64,000 nt of DNA from Verrucomicrobiaceae bacterium. GTDB taxonomy: Bacteria > Verrucomicrobiota > Verrucomicrobiia > Verrucomicrobiales > Akkermansiaceae. The notes beneath the pieces are model-generated. The model had not been told where the DNA came from, made no database searches, and was given only the letters and a program-made list of their open reading frames with translations. The DNA lies in assembly GCA_027484055.1 (NCBI GenBank), contig JAIXQH010000008.1, positions 62,001-126,000 on the forward strand. Reading direction: 5' to 3'. Both the position numbers and the translations under genes were made by a program. Shown here piece after piece: positions 52,830 to 62,587 of this stretch (the stretch's first letter is position 1; each line of letters starts with the position of its first letter).

Positions 52830-53903
52830 GTGATTTCCGAAATCAAACACTCTCCGCTCGAAGCGGCACACGTCGCTCTCGGTGCCCGCTTGGTTTCTTT
52901 CGCCGGATGGAACATGCCGGTGCAATACAGCTCCATCATCGACGAGCACAGCGCCGTGCGCAGCGCCTGCGGGATTTTCGATATTTCACACATGGGTCAA
53001 TTCATCGTCAGCGGCCCCACCGCTGGGCAGTGGCTCAACCGATTACTCACCAACGACATTTCCACACTCGGCCTCGGCGAGGGCCAATACACCTTGATGC
53101 TCAATGAGAAAGGTGGAGTCATCGACGACATGATCGCCTACCGCTCCGGGGAGACCGAGTTTTTCCTCGTGGTGAACGCCTCGATGATCGACGCGGACTT
53201 CGCTTGGATGGCAGAGCGCCTAGATGCAGGGGTTTTGCTCCGTAACGACAGCGATTCATGGGCTGCCATGGCGGTGCAAGGGCCAGACTCAGCCGCCATT
53301 TTCACCCGGCTTTTCCCGAACGACACGCTCCCTCCCCGGAACGGAATCATGAGGACAGCCGCCGGCTGCATCGTCTGCCGGACTGGCTACACCGGTGAAG
53401 ATGGCTTCGAGTTCTTCGCCCCTGCGGCAGAAGGAATCTCCTACTGGGACCTCTTTCTCGCCGCTGGCGTGAAGCCCTGCGGCCTCGGCGCCCGCGACTC
53501 CCTGCGACTTGAAATGTGCTACCCTCTGAATGGCAACGATCTGCTTCCAGATCGCTCCCCCATCGAGGCTGGACTTGGCTTTTTCTGTGCATTGGAAAAA
53601 GGCCACTTCATCGGTCGTGACACCCTCGCCCTGCAAAAAGCCAATGGCCCTTCCACCAAGCTCACCGCGATCCGTTACCTCGAAAAGGGCGCTCCACCAC
53701 GCTCTCACTACCCCGTGCTCTCTGCGGATGGCGCAGTCATCGGCGAACTTGCCAGTGGTGTCTTATCCCCTTCCCTCATGACCGGCATCGCCATGGCCTA
53801 CTTGCCTGCTGAATTCTCAAAAATCGGCACCCTCCTGAAAGTCGAGGTCCGCGGTCGCCTTTTCTCAGCAGAAGTGGTGAAAAAACCCTTCTACAAAAAA
53901 TAG
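52830..53903 (+). CDS. gcvT: Glycine cleavage system T protein (aminomethyltransferase)
   Basis: Takes the aminomethyl group from lipoyl-GcvH and forms 5,10-methylene-tetrahydrofolate with release of ammonia. 357 residues from GTG 52830; motifs include SFAGWNMPVQYSSIIDEHSAVR, GIFDISHMGQF, MLNEKGGVIDDMIAYR, CRTGYTGEDGFEFFAP and GARDSLRLEMCYPLNG. It is in operon with gcvH (34 bases gap). GcvP is not in the window. Confidence 0.94.
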   Translation: MISEIKHSPLEAAHVALGARLVSFAGWNMPVQYSSIIDEHSAVRSACGIFDISHMGQFIVSGPTAGQWLNRLLTNDISTLGLGEGQYTLMLNEKGGVIDDMIAYRSGETEFFLVVNASMIDADFAWMAERLDAGVLLRNDSDSWAAMAVQGPDSAAIFTRLFPNDTLPPRNGIMRTAAGCIVCRTGYTGEDGFEFFAPAAEGISYWDLFLAAGVKPCGLGARDSLRLEMCYPLNGNDLLPDRSPIEAGLGFFCALEKGHFIGRDTLALQKANGPSTKLTAIRYLEKGAPPRSHYPVLSADGAVIGELASGVLSPSLMTGIAMAYLPAEFSKIGTLLKVEVRGRLFSAEVVKKPFYKK

Positions 53904-53937
53904 TCCCACTCTCTCACTTAGCCTCAATCACACTCCC

Positions 53938-54315
53938 ATGAACAACCCGACCGATCTCCGCTACGCCGCCTCCCACGAATGGATCCGCCTTGAGGGCGAC
54001 ATCGCCACCGTAGGAATTTCCGACCACGCCCAAGAAGAACTCACGGACGTCGTCTTCGTCGAACTGCCAGCCCTAGGCCGCACGGTCGATGCTGGCGATC
54101 CTACCGCCGTCGTCGAATCCGTGAAAGCCGCCAGTGACATCTACGCCCCCATCGGCGGTGAAGTCGTCGAGGTAAATCCCGCCGTGGAAGCCGATCCGTC
54201 ACTCGTCAACACCGCTCCTTACGGCGCAGGCTGGATCTTCAAGCTCCGGGTGAAAAACGCCGCTGAAATCTCCTCGCTCATGGACGCCGCCGCCTACACC
54301 GCGCACATCAGCTAG
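53938..54315 (+). CDS. gcvH: Glycine cleavage system H protein
   Basis: The lipoyl-carrying shuttle of the glycine cleavage system; 125 residues. ASHEWIRLEGDIATVGISDHAQEEL is the canonical start, VVESVKAASDIYAPIGGEVVEVN carries the lipoyl Lys (ESVKAASD), and GAGWIFKLRV is the end block. It follows gcvT directly. The pair could feed one-carbon units from glycine, though the P protein must be encoded elsewhere. Confidence 0.96.
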   Translation: MNNPTDLRYAASHEWIRLEGDIATVGISDHAQEELTDVVFVELPALGRTVDAGDPTAVVESVKAASDIYAPIGGEVVEVNPAVEADPSLVNTAPYGAGWIFKLRVKNAAEISSLMDAAAYTAHIS

Positions 54316-54322
54316 GCCTGGA

Positions 54323-54916
54323 TCATTTCCCTTTCAGCAAACCGCGCCCGCTCCAGACGTAGTTCATTCCTGAAATCACCGTTAGCGCCACTGCGCCCCA
54401 GAGGAATACCGGTTGGAGCCATCCCCCCTCGGAAATCGGGCGCGCGAGCTGGCCCAACCACTCCAGCGCGGCCACTTGTTTTTTCGCATGGTCCGCCGTG
54501 AGCCAGACCAAGCCGGTGATTAAATAGGCGAGCTGGAATCCAGTCTTCCATTTCCCCAACCCATCCGCCGCCAGCACTTGCCCGGCCTCGATCGCGATCT
54601 GCCGCAGCCCCGTCACCAAAAACTCCCGCCCGATGATTAAGGCCGTGACCCACACCGGGCACAGGCCTTTTTCCGTAAAAAACACAAAGGCGGCACTCAC
54701 CAGAATCTTATCCGCTAGTGGGTCCATCAACTTCCCCAACGGCGTCACCAGCCCCATTTTCCGCGCCAACCACCCGTCCACAAAGTCACTCACCGCCGCA
54801 ATCACGAAGAGCACCAAGCCTGCGCCGTAGCCCAGCAATGAACTCTGCGACACCGCTACCACAAAGGCCGCCGTCATTAACAGCCGCGAAAAGGTGATGG
54901 CATTCGGTAAGTTCAC
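54323..54916 (-). CDS. pgsA: CDP-diacylglycerol-glycerol-3-phosphate 3-phosphatidyltransferase
   Basis: Membrane enzyme of the first step in phosphatidylglycerol synthesis. 197 residues from GTG 54916 (start of NLPNAITFSRLLMT). The CDP-alcohol phosphotransferase motif DG(x)2AR(x)8G(x)3D(x)3D is complete: SDFVDGWLARKMG and LGKLMDPLADK. About four to six membrane helices are present. It converges with gcvH, with only seven bases between stops. An open frame further upstream is rejected. Confidence 0.92.
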   Translation of the reverse strand: MNLPNAITFSRLLMTAAFVVAVSQSSLLGYGAGLVLFVIAAVSDFVDGWLARKMGLVTPLGKLMDPLADKILVSAAFVFFTEKGLCPVWVTALIIGREFLVTGLRQIAIEAGQVLAADGLGKWKTGFQLAYLITGLVWLTADHAKKQVAALEWLGQLARPISEGGWLQPVFLWGAVALTVISGMNYVWSGRGLLKGK

Positions 54917-55015
54917 GCGGGGAATGTGCGAAATGCATCTTAGATTGGCAACAAGGGGTTGCACCAATTCCGCATTCCCTTTACACCGAACCCACCCGTC
55001 AGCGGGTATCTTATT

Positions 55016-56434
55016 ATGAGCAATAGCGATTTCGGACTCATTGGTCTGGCCGTCATGGGTCAGAATCTTGTTCTCAACGTGGAATCCCGAGGCTTTCAAG
55101 TCTCGGTGTATAACCGCACCACCTCTGTCACCGACGAATTCGTCGCGGCCCATCCCGACAAAAAACTCGTCGGCTCCAAGTCGCTCGAAGAGTTTGTTCA
55201 GTCCCTCGCCTCCCCGCGCAAGGTCATGATCATGGTGAAAGCCGGTGGCCCCGTGGACGCGGTCATCGAGTCACTCATCCCACTCCTGGACCAAGGCGAC
55301 ATCATCATCGACGGCGGAAACTCCCTCTACACCGACACCGAACGCCGTGACAAATGGCTCGGCGATCTCGGTTTCCGCTTCATCGGCGCAGGCGTCTCTG
55401 GCGGTGAAGAAGGTGCGCGTAAAGGCCCATCCATCATGCCCGGCGGCCCTGCCTCCACTTGGGATGTCATGAAACCGATCTTCGAATCCATCGCCGCTAA
55501 GGTCGATGGTGAACCCTGCGTCACCCACATCGGTCCCGGCGGAGCTGGCCACTACGTGAAAATGATCCACAACGGCATCGAATACGGCGACATGCAGCTC
55601 ATCTGCGAAGCCTACAACATTTTTAAGGCCGCTGGCTTCGATGCCGAGGAACTCGCTGAAGTCTTCACCGAGTGGAATGAGGGCGACCTCGAGTCCTACC
55701 TCATCCAGATCACCTCCAAGATCTTTGAACAAAAAGACCCCGGCACCAAAAAAGCCCTCGTCGATCTCATCCTCGACACCGCTGGCCAAAAAGGCACCGG
55801 CAAGTGGACCCTAATCAACGGCGTGGAAAATGCCGTCGTCATTTCCACCATCAACGCTGCCGTGGAAGCCCGCATCCTCTCCTCCATGAAGGACAAGCGC
55901 GTCGCCGCCAGCAAGATCCTCCAAGGCCCGAAAGCGGAAATCGACATCAAGAAAAAGAAACTCATCAAGAAGGTCCACGACGCGCTCTTCGCCTCCAAGA
56001 TCATTTCCTACGCCCAAGGACTCGACCTCATCGCCACGATGGGTGCGGAAAAAGGCTGGGGCCTCGACCTCGGGAAAATCGCTGCCATCTGGCGCGGCGG
56101 CTGCATCATTCGTGCCCGTTTCCTCAACGACATCACGGATGCCTACCGCACCGATCCGAAGTTGGAAAACCTCATGCTCGCCCCCTTCTTCACGGACCTC
56201 CTCAACGGCTTCCAAGAAAACTGGCGCGAAGTCGTTTCCATCGCCACCCTCGCTGGCATCCCGGTCCCAGCCTTCAGCGCCTCGCTCGGTTACTACGACA
56301 GCTACCGCAGCGCCGTGCTCCCAGCCAACCTCCTGCAAGCGCAGCGCGACTTCTTCGGTGCCCACACCTACGAGCGCACCGACAAGCCACGCGGCGAAAT
56401 GTTCCACACCGACTGGCCGGAAGTCATCGGCTAA
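55016..56434 (+). CDS. gnd: 6-phosphogluconate dehydrogenase (decarboxylating)
   Basis: Oxidises and decarboxylates 6-phosphogluconate to ribulose-5-phosphate in the pentose phosphate pathway, giving NADPH. 472 residues from ATG 55016 (MSNSDFGLIGLAVMGQN). Motifs: IIDGGNSLYTDTERR, GVSGGEEGARKGPSIMPGG, IGPGGAGHYVKMIHNGIEYGDMQLI (catalytic Lys and substrate binding) and the end IWRGGCIIRARFL. Followed by a strong terminator; a stand-alone gene. Confidence 0.96.
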   Translation: MSNSDFGLIGLAVMGQNLVLNVESRGFQVSVYNRTTSVTDEFVAAHPDKKLVGSKSLEEFVQSLASPRKVMIMVKAGGPVDAVIESLIPLLDQGDIIIDGGNSLYTDTERRDKWLGDLGFRFIGAGVSGGEEGARKGPSIMPGGPASTWDVMKPIFESIAAKVDGEPCVTHIGPGGAGHYVKMIHNGIEYGDMQLICEAYNIFKAAGFDAEELAEVFTEWNEGDLESYLIQITSKIFEQKDPGTKKALVDLILDTAGQKGTGKWTLINGVENAVVISTINAAVEARILSSMKDKRVAASKILQGPKAEIDIKKKKLIKKVHDALFASKIISYAQGLDLIATMGAEKGWGLDLGKIAAIWRGGCIIRARFLNDITDAYRTDPKLENLMLAPFFTDLLNGFQENWREVVSIATLAGIPVPAFSASLGYYDSYRSAVLPANLLQAQRDFFGAHTYERTDKPRGEMFHTDWPEVIG

Positions 56435-56454
56435 ACTCCATTTGATCTAGAGAA

Positions 56455-56488
56455 ACAGGCCATCGGGAAACCGATGGCCTGTTTTTTT
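56455..56488 (+). terminator. Rho-independent terminator after gnd
   Basis: A perfect 12-bp stem (56455-56466 with 56471-56482) has a GAAA tetraloop and is followed by seven T. Confidence 0.95.
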
Positions 56489-56576
56489 GTGCGCTCACCT
56501 CCCGTGAACTCAAAGACAACATTCCATTCAAAAAGGGGTTGCCTAAAAATTTCCTAAACCTTAGGTCTTCAGCGTC

Positions 56577-56978
56577 TTGAGAAAGTCCATCCGCATCATC
56601 GCTGCGATCCTCTGCTGCCTCCACCTCGGTGGTGGGAATTACGGAGTCTTGCAGGCCATGGCGTGGACCCGGATGCTCGTGGACTACTCGATGCAAGACG
56701 GCTTGGTCGAAGGCACGGTGAAAACCTTCGATGGCCAGCACCCCTGCGAGATGTGTAAGAACATCGCCACCGCAAAACAGAAGGATTCTGAAAAGCCCAA
56801 GGATCAACGCATCGTGGTCCAAGAGTTTCTGCTTAAAAACTTCGTAGCCTCGGAAATTCTCACCGCAAAAACCCCAAAGTCGCGCGATGTTCCCGTGATC
56901 AATCAGGTGCACACGGTGGTTTGGAAAACGCTTGGCGAAGCACGCCCACCCGTGCCGCCGCCTCGAGCCTTGGTCTGA
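56577..56978 (+). CDS. Small exported protein with CxxC motif, start of a metal-uptake locus
   Basis: A 133-residue protein from TTG 56577 (weak start). It has a signal sequence (SIRIIAAILCCLHLGGG), MAWTRMLVDYSMQDGLVEGTVKTFDGQHPCEMCKNIA with CEMC, and a Pro-rich end. Proteins like this occur beside TonB receptors and may help handle a metal, but the role is unproven. Here it is followed by a TonB-dependent receptor and a PepSY protein. Confidence 0.65.
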   Translation: MRKSIRIIAAILCCLHLGGGNYGVLQAMAWTRMLVDYSMQDGLVEGTVKTFDGQHPCEMCKNIATAKQKDSEKPKDQRIVVQEFLLKNFVASEILTAKTPKSRDVPVINQVHTVVWKTLGEARPPVPPPRALV

Positions 56979-57120
56979 CTTGGCCCCAGCTGATCGGCTG
57001 GAGCCTCGTGCCCATGTAAATGCTGACACTCTCCCACTTTGGGAATCTGTGTCCCCGAGTCACCGCTCATTGATAGCGGGATTCTCGTTTTTTTATTCAC
57101 CATTCCATTTTCTAACTTTC

Positions 57121-59169
57121 ATGAAACCTTCCAAACAAACTCTTCTCTTCTTATCTCTTGTTAGCGCCTCCTCTGCGGAAACCACCCACTTAAAACCCCT
57201 CTTGGTTACCGAGAAAAAGGAAGTCGCCTCCCTCACCTCGCCGACACTTCAAGCGGATCGCAAGGAACTCGCTAAGACCCCCGGCGGCACCGAGACCATC
57301 GACCCGGAGCGCTACCTGACGGGCCGCGCCAGCACCATGGCCGACACCTTCTCGCTCTCCCCCGGAGTCATCGCCCAATCACGCTTCGGCAGTGACGAAG
57401 CCCGCCTCTCCATCCGTGGCTCCGGTTTGCAACGCACCTTCCACGGCCGCGGCATTCGTCTGCTCCAAGACGGAGTGCCGATCAACCTCGCAGACGGCGG
57501 CTTTGACATGCAGACGATCGATCCGTTGGCGGCCAGCCACATCAATGTCTGGCGTGGCAGCAATGCCTTGAGCATGGGTTCATCGACGCTCGGCGGTGCG
57601 ATTGATTACATTTCCATGACCGGGCTGAGTGATCCCGGCGGCTCGATCCGTCTGGAAGCGGGTTCATTCGACTATCTCAGGGCTCGGCTTGGCGCGGGGT
57701 TCCACGAAGGAAACCGCGATGCCTATTTCAGCCTAGCGGAACAGTATCAGCAGGGATTTCGCGATCATGCGGAACAGCACAACCAGCGCCTTTTCGGCAA
57801 TGTCGGCTGGAAAGTTTCCGATCAGGTGGAAAGCCGCTTCTTCATCACGGCGGTGAATACGGAAAGCGAACTTCCGGGCAATCTGACCAAGGCGGAAATG
57901 GAGCGAGATCCATCACAAGCGGACCGGTCATTTTTTGGTGCGCAGCGCTACGACAACGAGCGCAACTACCAGCTTTTCCGAATCGCTAACAAAACCGCCG
58001 TGGTGAGTGGTGACTTCAAGGTCGATTTCATCGCCGCCTACACCTACAAGGATCTGGACCATCCGATCACTCCCTTTGTCGGGGTGATCGACCAGTTGTC
58101 GCATGACAGTTTGCTGGGTCTGGTTTTCAGCCATTCCAGTGAAGTCATGGGTCGTGCCCATCAGTTCAAGAGCGGCTTCTACTTCACGCAGGGGTTCACC
58201 GATTCCGCCACCTTTGCGAACAACTTCGGCAGGCGCGGAAATCTAACCTCTGATGCCGACCAAACGGCAACCAATTACGAGGGATTCCTTGAAGAGCAAC
58301 TCGAGCTCGGCTACGGCTTCACCGGTGTCGCGGGTGCCACCGCTTCCTTCAACCGCAGGGAAAACGAACAGAACCTCGGCGCTGCCGCTTCTTACGATCG
58401 GGACTATCAGGATTTCTCTCCGAAAATCGGCCTGCGCTGGGATGCAGAGAACTATCAAATCTTCGGCAATCTCAGCAGCAGTTACGAGCCGCCCTCGTTT
58501 TCCGAAGCGAATGGCGCACTATTCCCTAACAAGGCACAAACGGCGAACACCCTCGAGATCGGCACCCGTGGAACCTACAGTGCATTTCGCTGGGATGCGA
58601 CACTCTATGCGTCACAGATCGAGGGCGAGTTCCTCGCGCTCAACAATGCGGTTGGAACTCCGCTCGGCACCATCAATGCCGAGGATACGATCCATCAGGG
58701 AGTCGAGTTGCTCGGCGAAGCCGATCTTCTCGGGGCCGCTTGGAATGAGAACCCGGAGCACCGCCTGCTGCTCAGCGGGGTTTGGACTTATGGGGATTTC
58801 AAATTCGATAACGATCCAGTTTATGGCAACAACACCCTAGCCGGTCTTCCCGCCCATGTGATCCATGGCGAGCTGATTTGGAAAAACAATCTTGGCTACT
58901 ACGCCGGTCCGACCGTCGATTGGGTGCCAGTGGGAACCTACATCGACCAAGCGAACACCAGCCGAGCCGATGCTTATGCACTGCTCGGATTTAAATTCGG
59001 ACGGCGCATCGACAGTGGCCTCTCATGGTTCGTCGAGGCGAAGAACCTAACCGACGAAACCTACGCCGCCAGCACAGGTGTCATCGCCGACGCCAAAGGA
59101 CTCGATACCCGGAATTTCCTCCCCGGTGACGGCCGCAGTGTCTTCGCCGGATTGGAATGGAAATGGTAA
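57121..59169 (+). CDS. TonB-dependent outer-membrane receptor
   Basis: A 682-residue outer-membrane beta-barrel with a plug domain. Signal peptide MKPSKQTLLFLSLVSASSAE; the plug shows LSPGVIAQSRFGSDEARLSIRGSG, GIRLLQDGVPINLADG and the VWRGSNALSMGSSTLGGAIDYIS part typical of siderophore or metal receptors; the barrel ends FAGLEWKW with aromatic last residue. Start chosen at ATG 57121 because of the signal peptide; the frame is open further upstream. With the downstream PepSY protein it suggests uptake of iron or another metal complex. Confidence 0.92.
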   Translation: MKPSKQTLLFLSLVSASSAETTHLKPLLVTEKKEVASLTSPTLQADRKELAKTPGGTETIDPERYLTGRASTMADTFSLSPGVIAQSRFGSDEARLSIRGSGLQRTFHGRGIRLLQDGVPINLADGGFDMQTIDPLAASHINVWRGSNALSMGSSTLGGAIDYISMTGLSDPGGSIRLEAGSFDYLRARLGAGFHEGNRDAYFSLAEQYQQGFRDHAEQHNQRLFGNVGWKVSDQVESRFFITAVNTESELPGNLTKAEMERDPSQADRSFFGAQRYDNERNYQLFRIANKTAVVSGDFKVDFIAAYTYKDLDHPITPFVGVIDQLSHDSLLGLVFSHSSEVMGRAHQFKSGFYFTQGFTDSATFANNFGRRGNLTSDADQTATNYEGFLEEQLELGYGFTGVAGATASFNRRENEQNLGAAASYDRDYQDFSPKIGLRWDAENYQIFGNLSSSYEPPSFSEANGALFPNKAQTANTLEIGTRGTYSAFRWDATLYASQIEGEFLALNNAVGTPLGTINAEDTIHQGVELLGEADLLGAAWNENPEHRLLLSGVWTYGDFKFDNDPVYGNNTLAGLPAHVIHGELIWKNNLGYYAGPTVDWVPVGTYIDQANTSRADAYALLGFKFGRRIDSGLSWFVEAKNLTDETYAASTGVIADAKGLDTRNFLPGDGRSVFAGLEWKW

Positions 59170-59202
59170 AATCTCGTCCCATCACTCGAAACTCCTAACC
59201 TC

Positions 59203-59925
59203 ATGAAACCTTCAATTCGCAAGGCCCATCGCTGGCTTGGCCTTATCTTTAGCATCACCATCCTCATGTCATCCGGTAGCGGTGTCATCCACACCGTCAT
59301 GTCGCGGAGCCAGGCACCACCGCCTGCGACCCGTCCGTCTGGCGATGGAATCGACCTAGCAGCCATCCGCCTGAGTGCGGCGGAGGCTTCTTTACTGATC
59401 CCGGGAAAACCACCGGTCACCGCCATCAATCTCCGCAGCATCGGCGGGCAGCCTTGCTATCAGTTATTCACGGCCAGCTCACCAGCCCCCATCTATATCA
59501 ATGCCGCCACCGGCGTGGTGGATTCCACATTGGATCCGGTTTATGCGGAGGAAATCGCGAGCACGTTTCTCGGTGGCAAGGCAGTCGAAAAAACCGACTA
59601 CCTCACCCGCTTCAACCTCGAATACATCGGCATTTTCCGGATCCTGCCGGTGTATCGATTTGACGCAAATGACGGACGAGGCACCCGGGTCTATGTTTCG
59701 ACCCTCACCGGGAGCGTGACCCGCCTGACGGATGACCAGAAACAGTTTGAGGCGAACCTTTTCACGCTGATCCACAAGTTCGGATTTATTCCTAACAAGG
59801 ACCTGCGGGATTGGAGTCTTGTCGTCGTGACGGGAGGAGCCTTCGTCCTATCGCTGTCTGGGATCGTGCTGTTTTTCCTGACCCGTCCTCGGCGTCGATC
59901 GATGGCCACCGCCACAGCAGCTTGA
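59203..59925 (+). CDS. PepSY domain membrane protein
   Basis: A 240-residue inner-membrane protein: helix near the N-terminus (AHRWLGLIFSITILMSSGSGVI with the typical KAHRWLGL start), a periplasmic domain, and a second helix at the end (WSLVVVTGGAFVLSLSGIVLFF). This matches PepSY-associated membrane proteins, commonly next to siderophore receptors, where they may act as reductases. It is 33 bases after the TonB receptor and in its operon. Confidence 0.85.
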   Translation: MKPSIRKAHRWLGLIFSITILMSSGSGVIHTVMSRSQAPPPATRPSGDGIDLAAIRLSAAEASLLIPGKPPVTAINLRSIGGQPCYQLFTASSPAPIYINAATGVVDSTLDPVYAEEIASTFLGGKAVEKTDYLTRFNLEYIGIFRILPVYRFDANDGRGTRVYVSTLTGSVTRLTDDQKQFEANLFTLIHKFGFIPNKDLRDWSLVVVTGGAFVLSLSGIVLFFLTRPRRRSMATATAA

Positions 59926-59987
59926 GAAACGGATTTTAATCGGATCATGACTGGAACAAGGGGCGCGACTTCGTACAGAATCGGGGC

Positions 59988-61040
59988 ATGACTGCTGCCG
60001 ACGCTGGATTTTCGATGCCCCCTGAATGGTCGCCCCAGGAGGCGGTTTGGCTTTCTTGGCCGGTGGATGACCCACGTCACTGGGGCGGGGCCAAGCGCGA
60101 GATGATGCGGGGGAAATTTGCCGAAATAGCAGCCGCCATTTCCCGCTTCGAGCCGGTCCGGATCAACGCGCCGGGTGCCGATCACGCGGCCATCGCTGCC
60201 GCCTGCAACGCCGCGCGAGCCGTGCCCGAGCATGTGCAACTGTTCGACCACCCGCACAACGATGTCTGGTGCCGCGATCACGGACCGATCTTCGTCAAAC
60301 ACCGCGAAACGGGCGAAGTGGCCGTCACCGATTGGGAGTTCAACGCCTGGGGTGGGAAATTTCCGCCATGGGATCAGGATAACGCCATCCCGAGCCGCAT
60401 CGCCACGGCCCTCGGCCTGCGGAATTTCAAAGGCGGGATGATCCTCGAAGGCGGTGCCATCGAAATCAATGGCGCAGGCACCCTGCTCACGACCGAGGCC
60501 GTGCTGCTCAACGCCAACCGCAATCCACACCTGTCCCGCGAGGAAACCGAGCAACGCCTGCGCGCCGGACTCGGCGTGGCGGAAATTTTATGGCTCAAAC
60601 AAGGCATCGAGGGCGACGACACCGACGGCCACATCGACGACCTGGCGCGCTTCATCGACGCGAACACCCTGCTGGCCTGCATCGACCGCCGGGCGGGCTC
60701 GCCGAACGAGGCGATTCTCGAAGAAAATTTAAGCCGCCTGCGCTCGTTTTTAGGACCGAATGGACGCGCTTTCGAAGTGCTGGAAATCCCCCTCCCCGAG
60801 GCCTGCGAAGTGCCGGGCTGGCGGCTGCCGGTGTTACCCGCTTCCTACGTGAATTTCCTCATCGTCAACGGCGGCGTGCTCGTGCCGACCTTCCGCCAAT
60901 CCCGCAATGACGACCGCGCGCTCGGCATGATCCGCGAGCTTTTCCCGGATCGAGAAATTGTCGGAATCGACTGCCTAGACCTCGTCGAAGAAGGCGGCAC
61001 CCTGCATTGCATCTCCCAGCAACAACCCGCACGCGGTTGA
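59988..61040 (+). CDS. aguA: Agmatine deiminase
   Basis: Converts agmatine to N-carbamoylputrescine and ammonia in polyamine synthesis. 350 residues of the peptidyl-arginine-deiminase superfamily: MPPEWSPQEAVWLSWP, NDVWCRDHGPIFVKH with the DxxR site, GGKFPPWDQDNAIP, EGGAIEINGAGTLLTT, DTDGHIDDLARF (DGHID) and EGGTLHCISQQQP with the catalytic Cys. The partner AguB (N-carbamoylputrescine amidase) is not in the window. The gene lies 62 bases after the PepSY gene. Confidence 0.93.
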   Translation: MTAADAGFSMPPEWSPQEAVWLSWPVDDPRHWGGAKREMMRGKFAEIAAAISRFEPVRINAPGADHAAIAAACNAARAVPEHVQLFDHPHNDVWCRDHGPIFVKHRETGEVAVTDWEFNAWGGKFPPWDQDNAIPSRIATALGLRNFKGGMILEGGAIEINGAGTLLTTEAVLLNANRNPHLSREETEQRLRAGLGVAEILWLKQGIEGDDTDGHIDDLARFIDANTLLACIDRRAGSPNEAILEENLSRLRSFLGPNGRAFEVLEIPLPEACEVPGWRLPVLPASYVNFLIVNGGVLVPTFRQSRNDDRALGMIRELFPDREIVGIDCLDLVEEGGTLHCISQQQPARG

Positions 61041-61381
61041 TTCCATCTGAATTCAAGGGCCACGCCCAAGCCGTTGGCGCTACAGTGTGCTCGCGGTCCA
61101 TCAGGAAACCATACCCAGCCCCCACGCTCTAGACGGTTTGCAATAGGTCATCTCTACCTATTGGATCGTAGCTGGGGATTCCAGCCCCAGACCGTTGTTG
61201 GGGAATCCTGCCCCAACCATCCACTCAACCACACGGACTTTTGCCAAACGGTGGAGAAAAGAATTCCAAAACCCCTCCCATCATCGTCCCACCGACACCG
61301 CCCGCAGCGCCGTGTCTTGGGAACGAATCACACCCGACGGGCCTGTCTTACAAACGATAGGTTCGGGGCTATGGCCCAAAC
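61041..61381. other. Intergenic region with short inverted repeats
   Basis: About 340 bases without a convincing gene. Two small dyads are visible, CTGGGG..CCCCAG and TTGGGG..CCCCAA, around 61173-61217. It lies between agmatine deiminase and a minus-strand lipoprotein, so both transcripts end here. Confidence 0.45.
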
Positions 61382-62002
61382 CTATTTTGGGGGTTCTGCA
61401 TTCTTCGTTTCATTGATCCTTATCCAATCCTCGTATCTTCCTGTGAAAAGAGCGCCTTGACCAATCCGATCAAGAAAAACACACCGCGCAGACTTACACC
61501 GTCTAAGGCATTCCTCGAAATCCGCGAGACTCACCGGGTGATCGGGAAACAGGACATGCGAAAACACAGGAATTGGAATCAAGGAATGTCCGCTCAAAAC
61601 TTCATCGAGAGGATATGTAGTGTGAGGCGAATTCACTATGCGGTCCAAGGCTCCTGCGTCAGCGATTCCCGGAAGAAAAAAGGGAAATATCTCTCCTGCG
61701 GTGGTGGTGAGATTGTAGTCGCCTATTCCCAATCCTCCAAAATGGGTTAATGCTGCATCCAAGTCTGCGCTAGTGGAATTCGGAGTATACCTGATATCCA
61801 GAGTCTTCGGTCCACATTCTTTTATGGCCAAGTCAATTGCGTTTGGATCGATAATATCGTTCTTTTTGTAATGCAGACAAAACTTTCCAGGTTGGACATG
61901 AATTATCGGAGGCGCTGGAATCATCGCTTCTTCGGAGCGCTTGGAACAGGACCCAAGCGCCAAAATAAATGCAGTAATTGTAACAAGCTCGGGGTATTTC
62001 AT
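61382..62002 (-). CDS. Hypothetical lipoprotein
   Basis: A 206-residue protein with lipoprotein signal (MKYPELVTITAFILALGSCSK, lipobox ALGSC-type LGSC). The body starts FCLHYKKNDIIDPNAIDLAIKEC and contains several Cys. No family recognised. It is one of several small minus-strand genes downstream of the protein at the right edge. Confidence 0.6.
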   Translation of the reverse strand: MKYPELVTITAFILALGSCSKRSEEAMIPAPPIIHVQPGKFCLHYKKNDIIDPNAIDLAIKECGPKTLDIRYTPNSTSADLDAALTHFGGLGIGDYNLTTTAGEIFPFFLPGIADAGALDRIVNSPHTTYPLDEVLSGHSLIPIPVFSHVLFPDHPVSLADFEECLRRCKSARCVFLDRIGQGALFTGRYEDWIRINETKNAEPPK

Positions 62003-62149
62003 GTGTTTCCTCGCTTTGGATACTGTCAGTCCGTATATTTCATTGCAACGAGGAGCGTATGCACCACTAACAGCGGCGACGCGCGTCGATCTCGGGGTTG
62101 AAGTTGTTGTTACTGGAGAGCATCAAAACAGGGAGGATGGTAGTGGTTG

Positions 62150-62482
62150 TCATGACGCGGCTTGTGCCTCTGTTGTTTCGGCGTCTTGTTTGAGACCATC
62201 GAAGATTCGCTGGAGCAATCGGTCTCCTTCGTCGGAGTAAGCCATCAGAGACAATCCATTCGGAAAATCATCGTATCCAAGATTCAGTCGGATCCCGTCC
62301 AGCTCAATATCCCAGAACCTGACATCCGGCCCATCGACTTCATTAATCTTCGTCGCGCCCAGCTGCTTGCTGAATGACTCCGCGAACCGAGGAAACCCTT
62401 CCCAGGTTCCATCTTCGGTGAGTTCGATCACAGCATGCCCGCTATGCGCTATACGCATCTTAGGGTCCGGGAAGGTGATCAT
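62150..62482 (-). CDS. Hypothetical protein, possibly DUF3630-like
   Basis: A protein of 110 residues from ATG 62482 (MITFPDPKMRIAHSGHAVIEL). It has an alternating beta/acidic layout with GPDVRFWDIELDGIRLNLGYDDF, reminiscent of DUF3630 proteins, but similarity is only tentative. Small acidic proteins of this sort are often immunity proteins. Confidence 0.5.
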   Translation of the reverse strand: MITFPDPKMRIAHSGHAVIELTEDGTWEGFPRFAESFSKQLGATKINEVDGPDVRFWDIELDGIRLNLGYDDFPNGLSLMAYSDEGDRLLQRIFDGLKQDAETTEAQAAS

Positions 62483-62587
62483 TTTATTTGGCACAACGTT
62501 TGATGTGATGTCACCGAAACATTGCGGTGAGAATGAAATGAAATTGAGATGATTATGGGCGGTTGACATCCATGGCTTGTTGGGCTG

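Noticed and set aside
52700..52830. A glycine riboswitch upstream of gcvT
   Set aside because: Only 58 bases separate gcvT from the previous gene, too short for the usual tandem aptamer; no matching motif seen.
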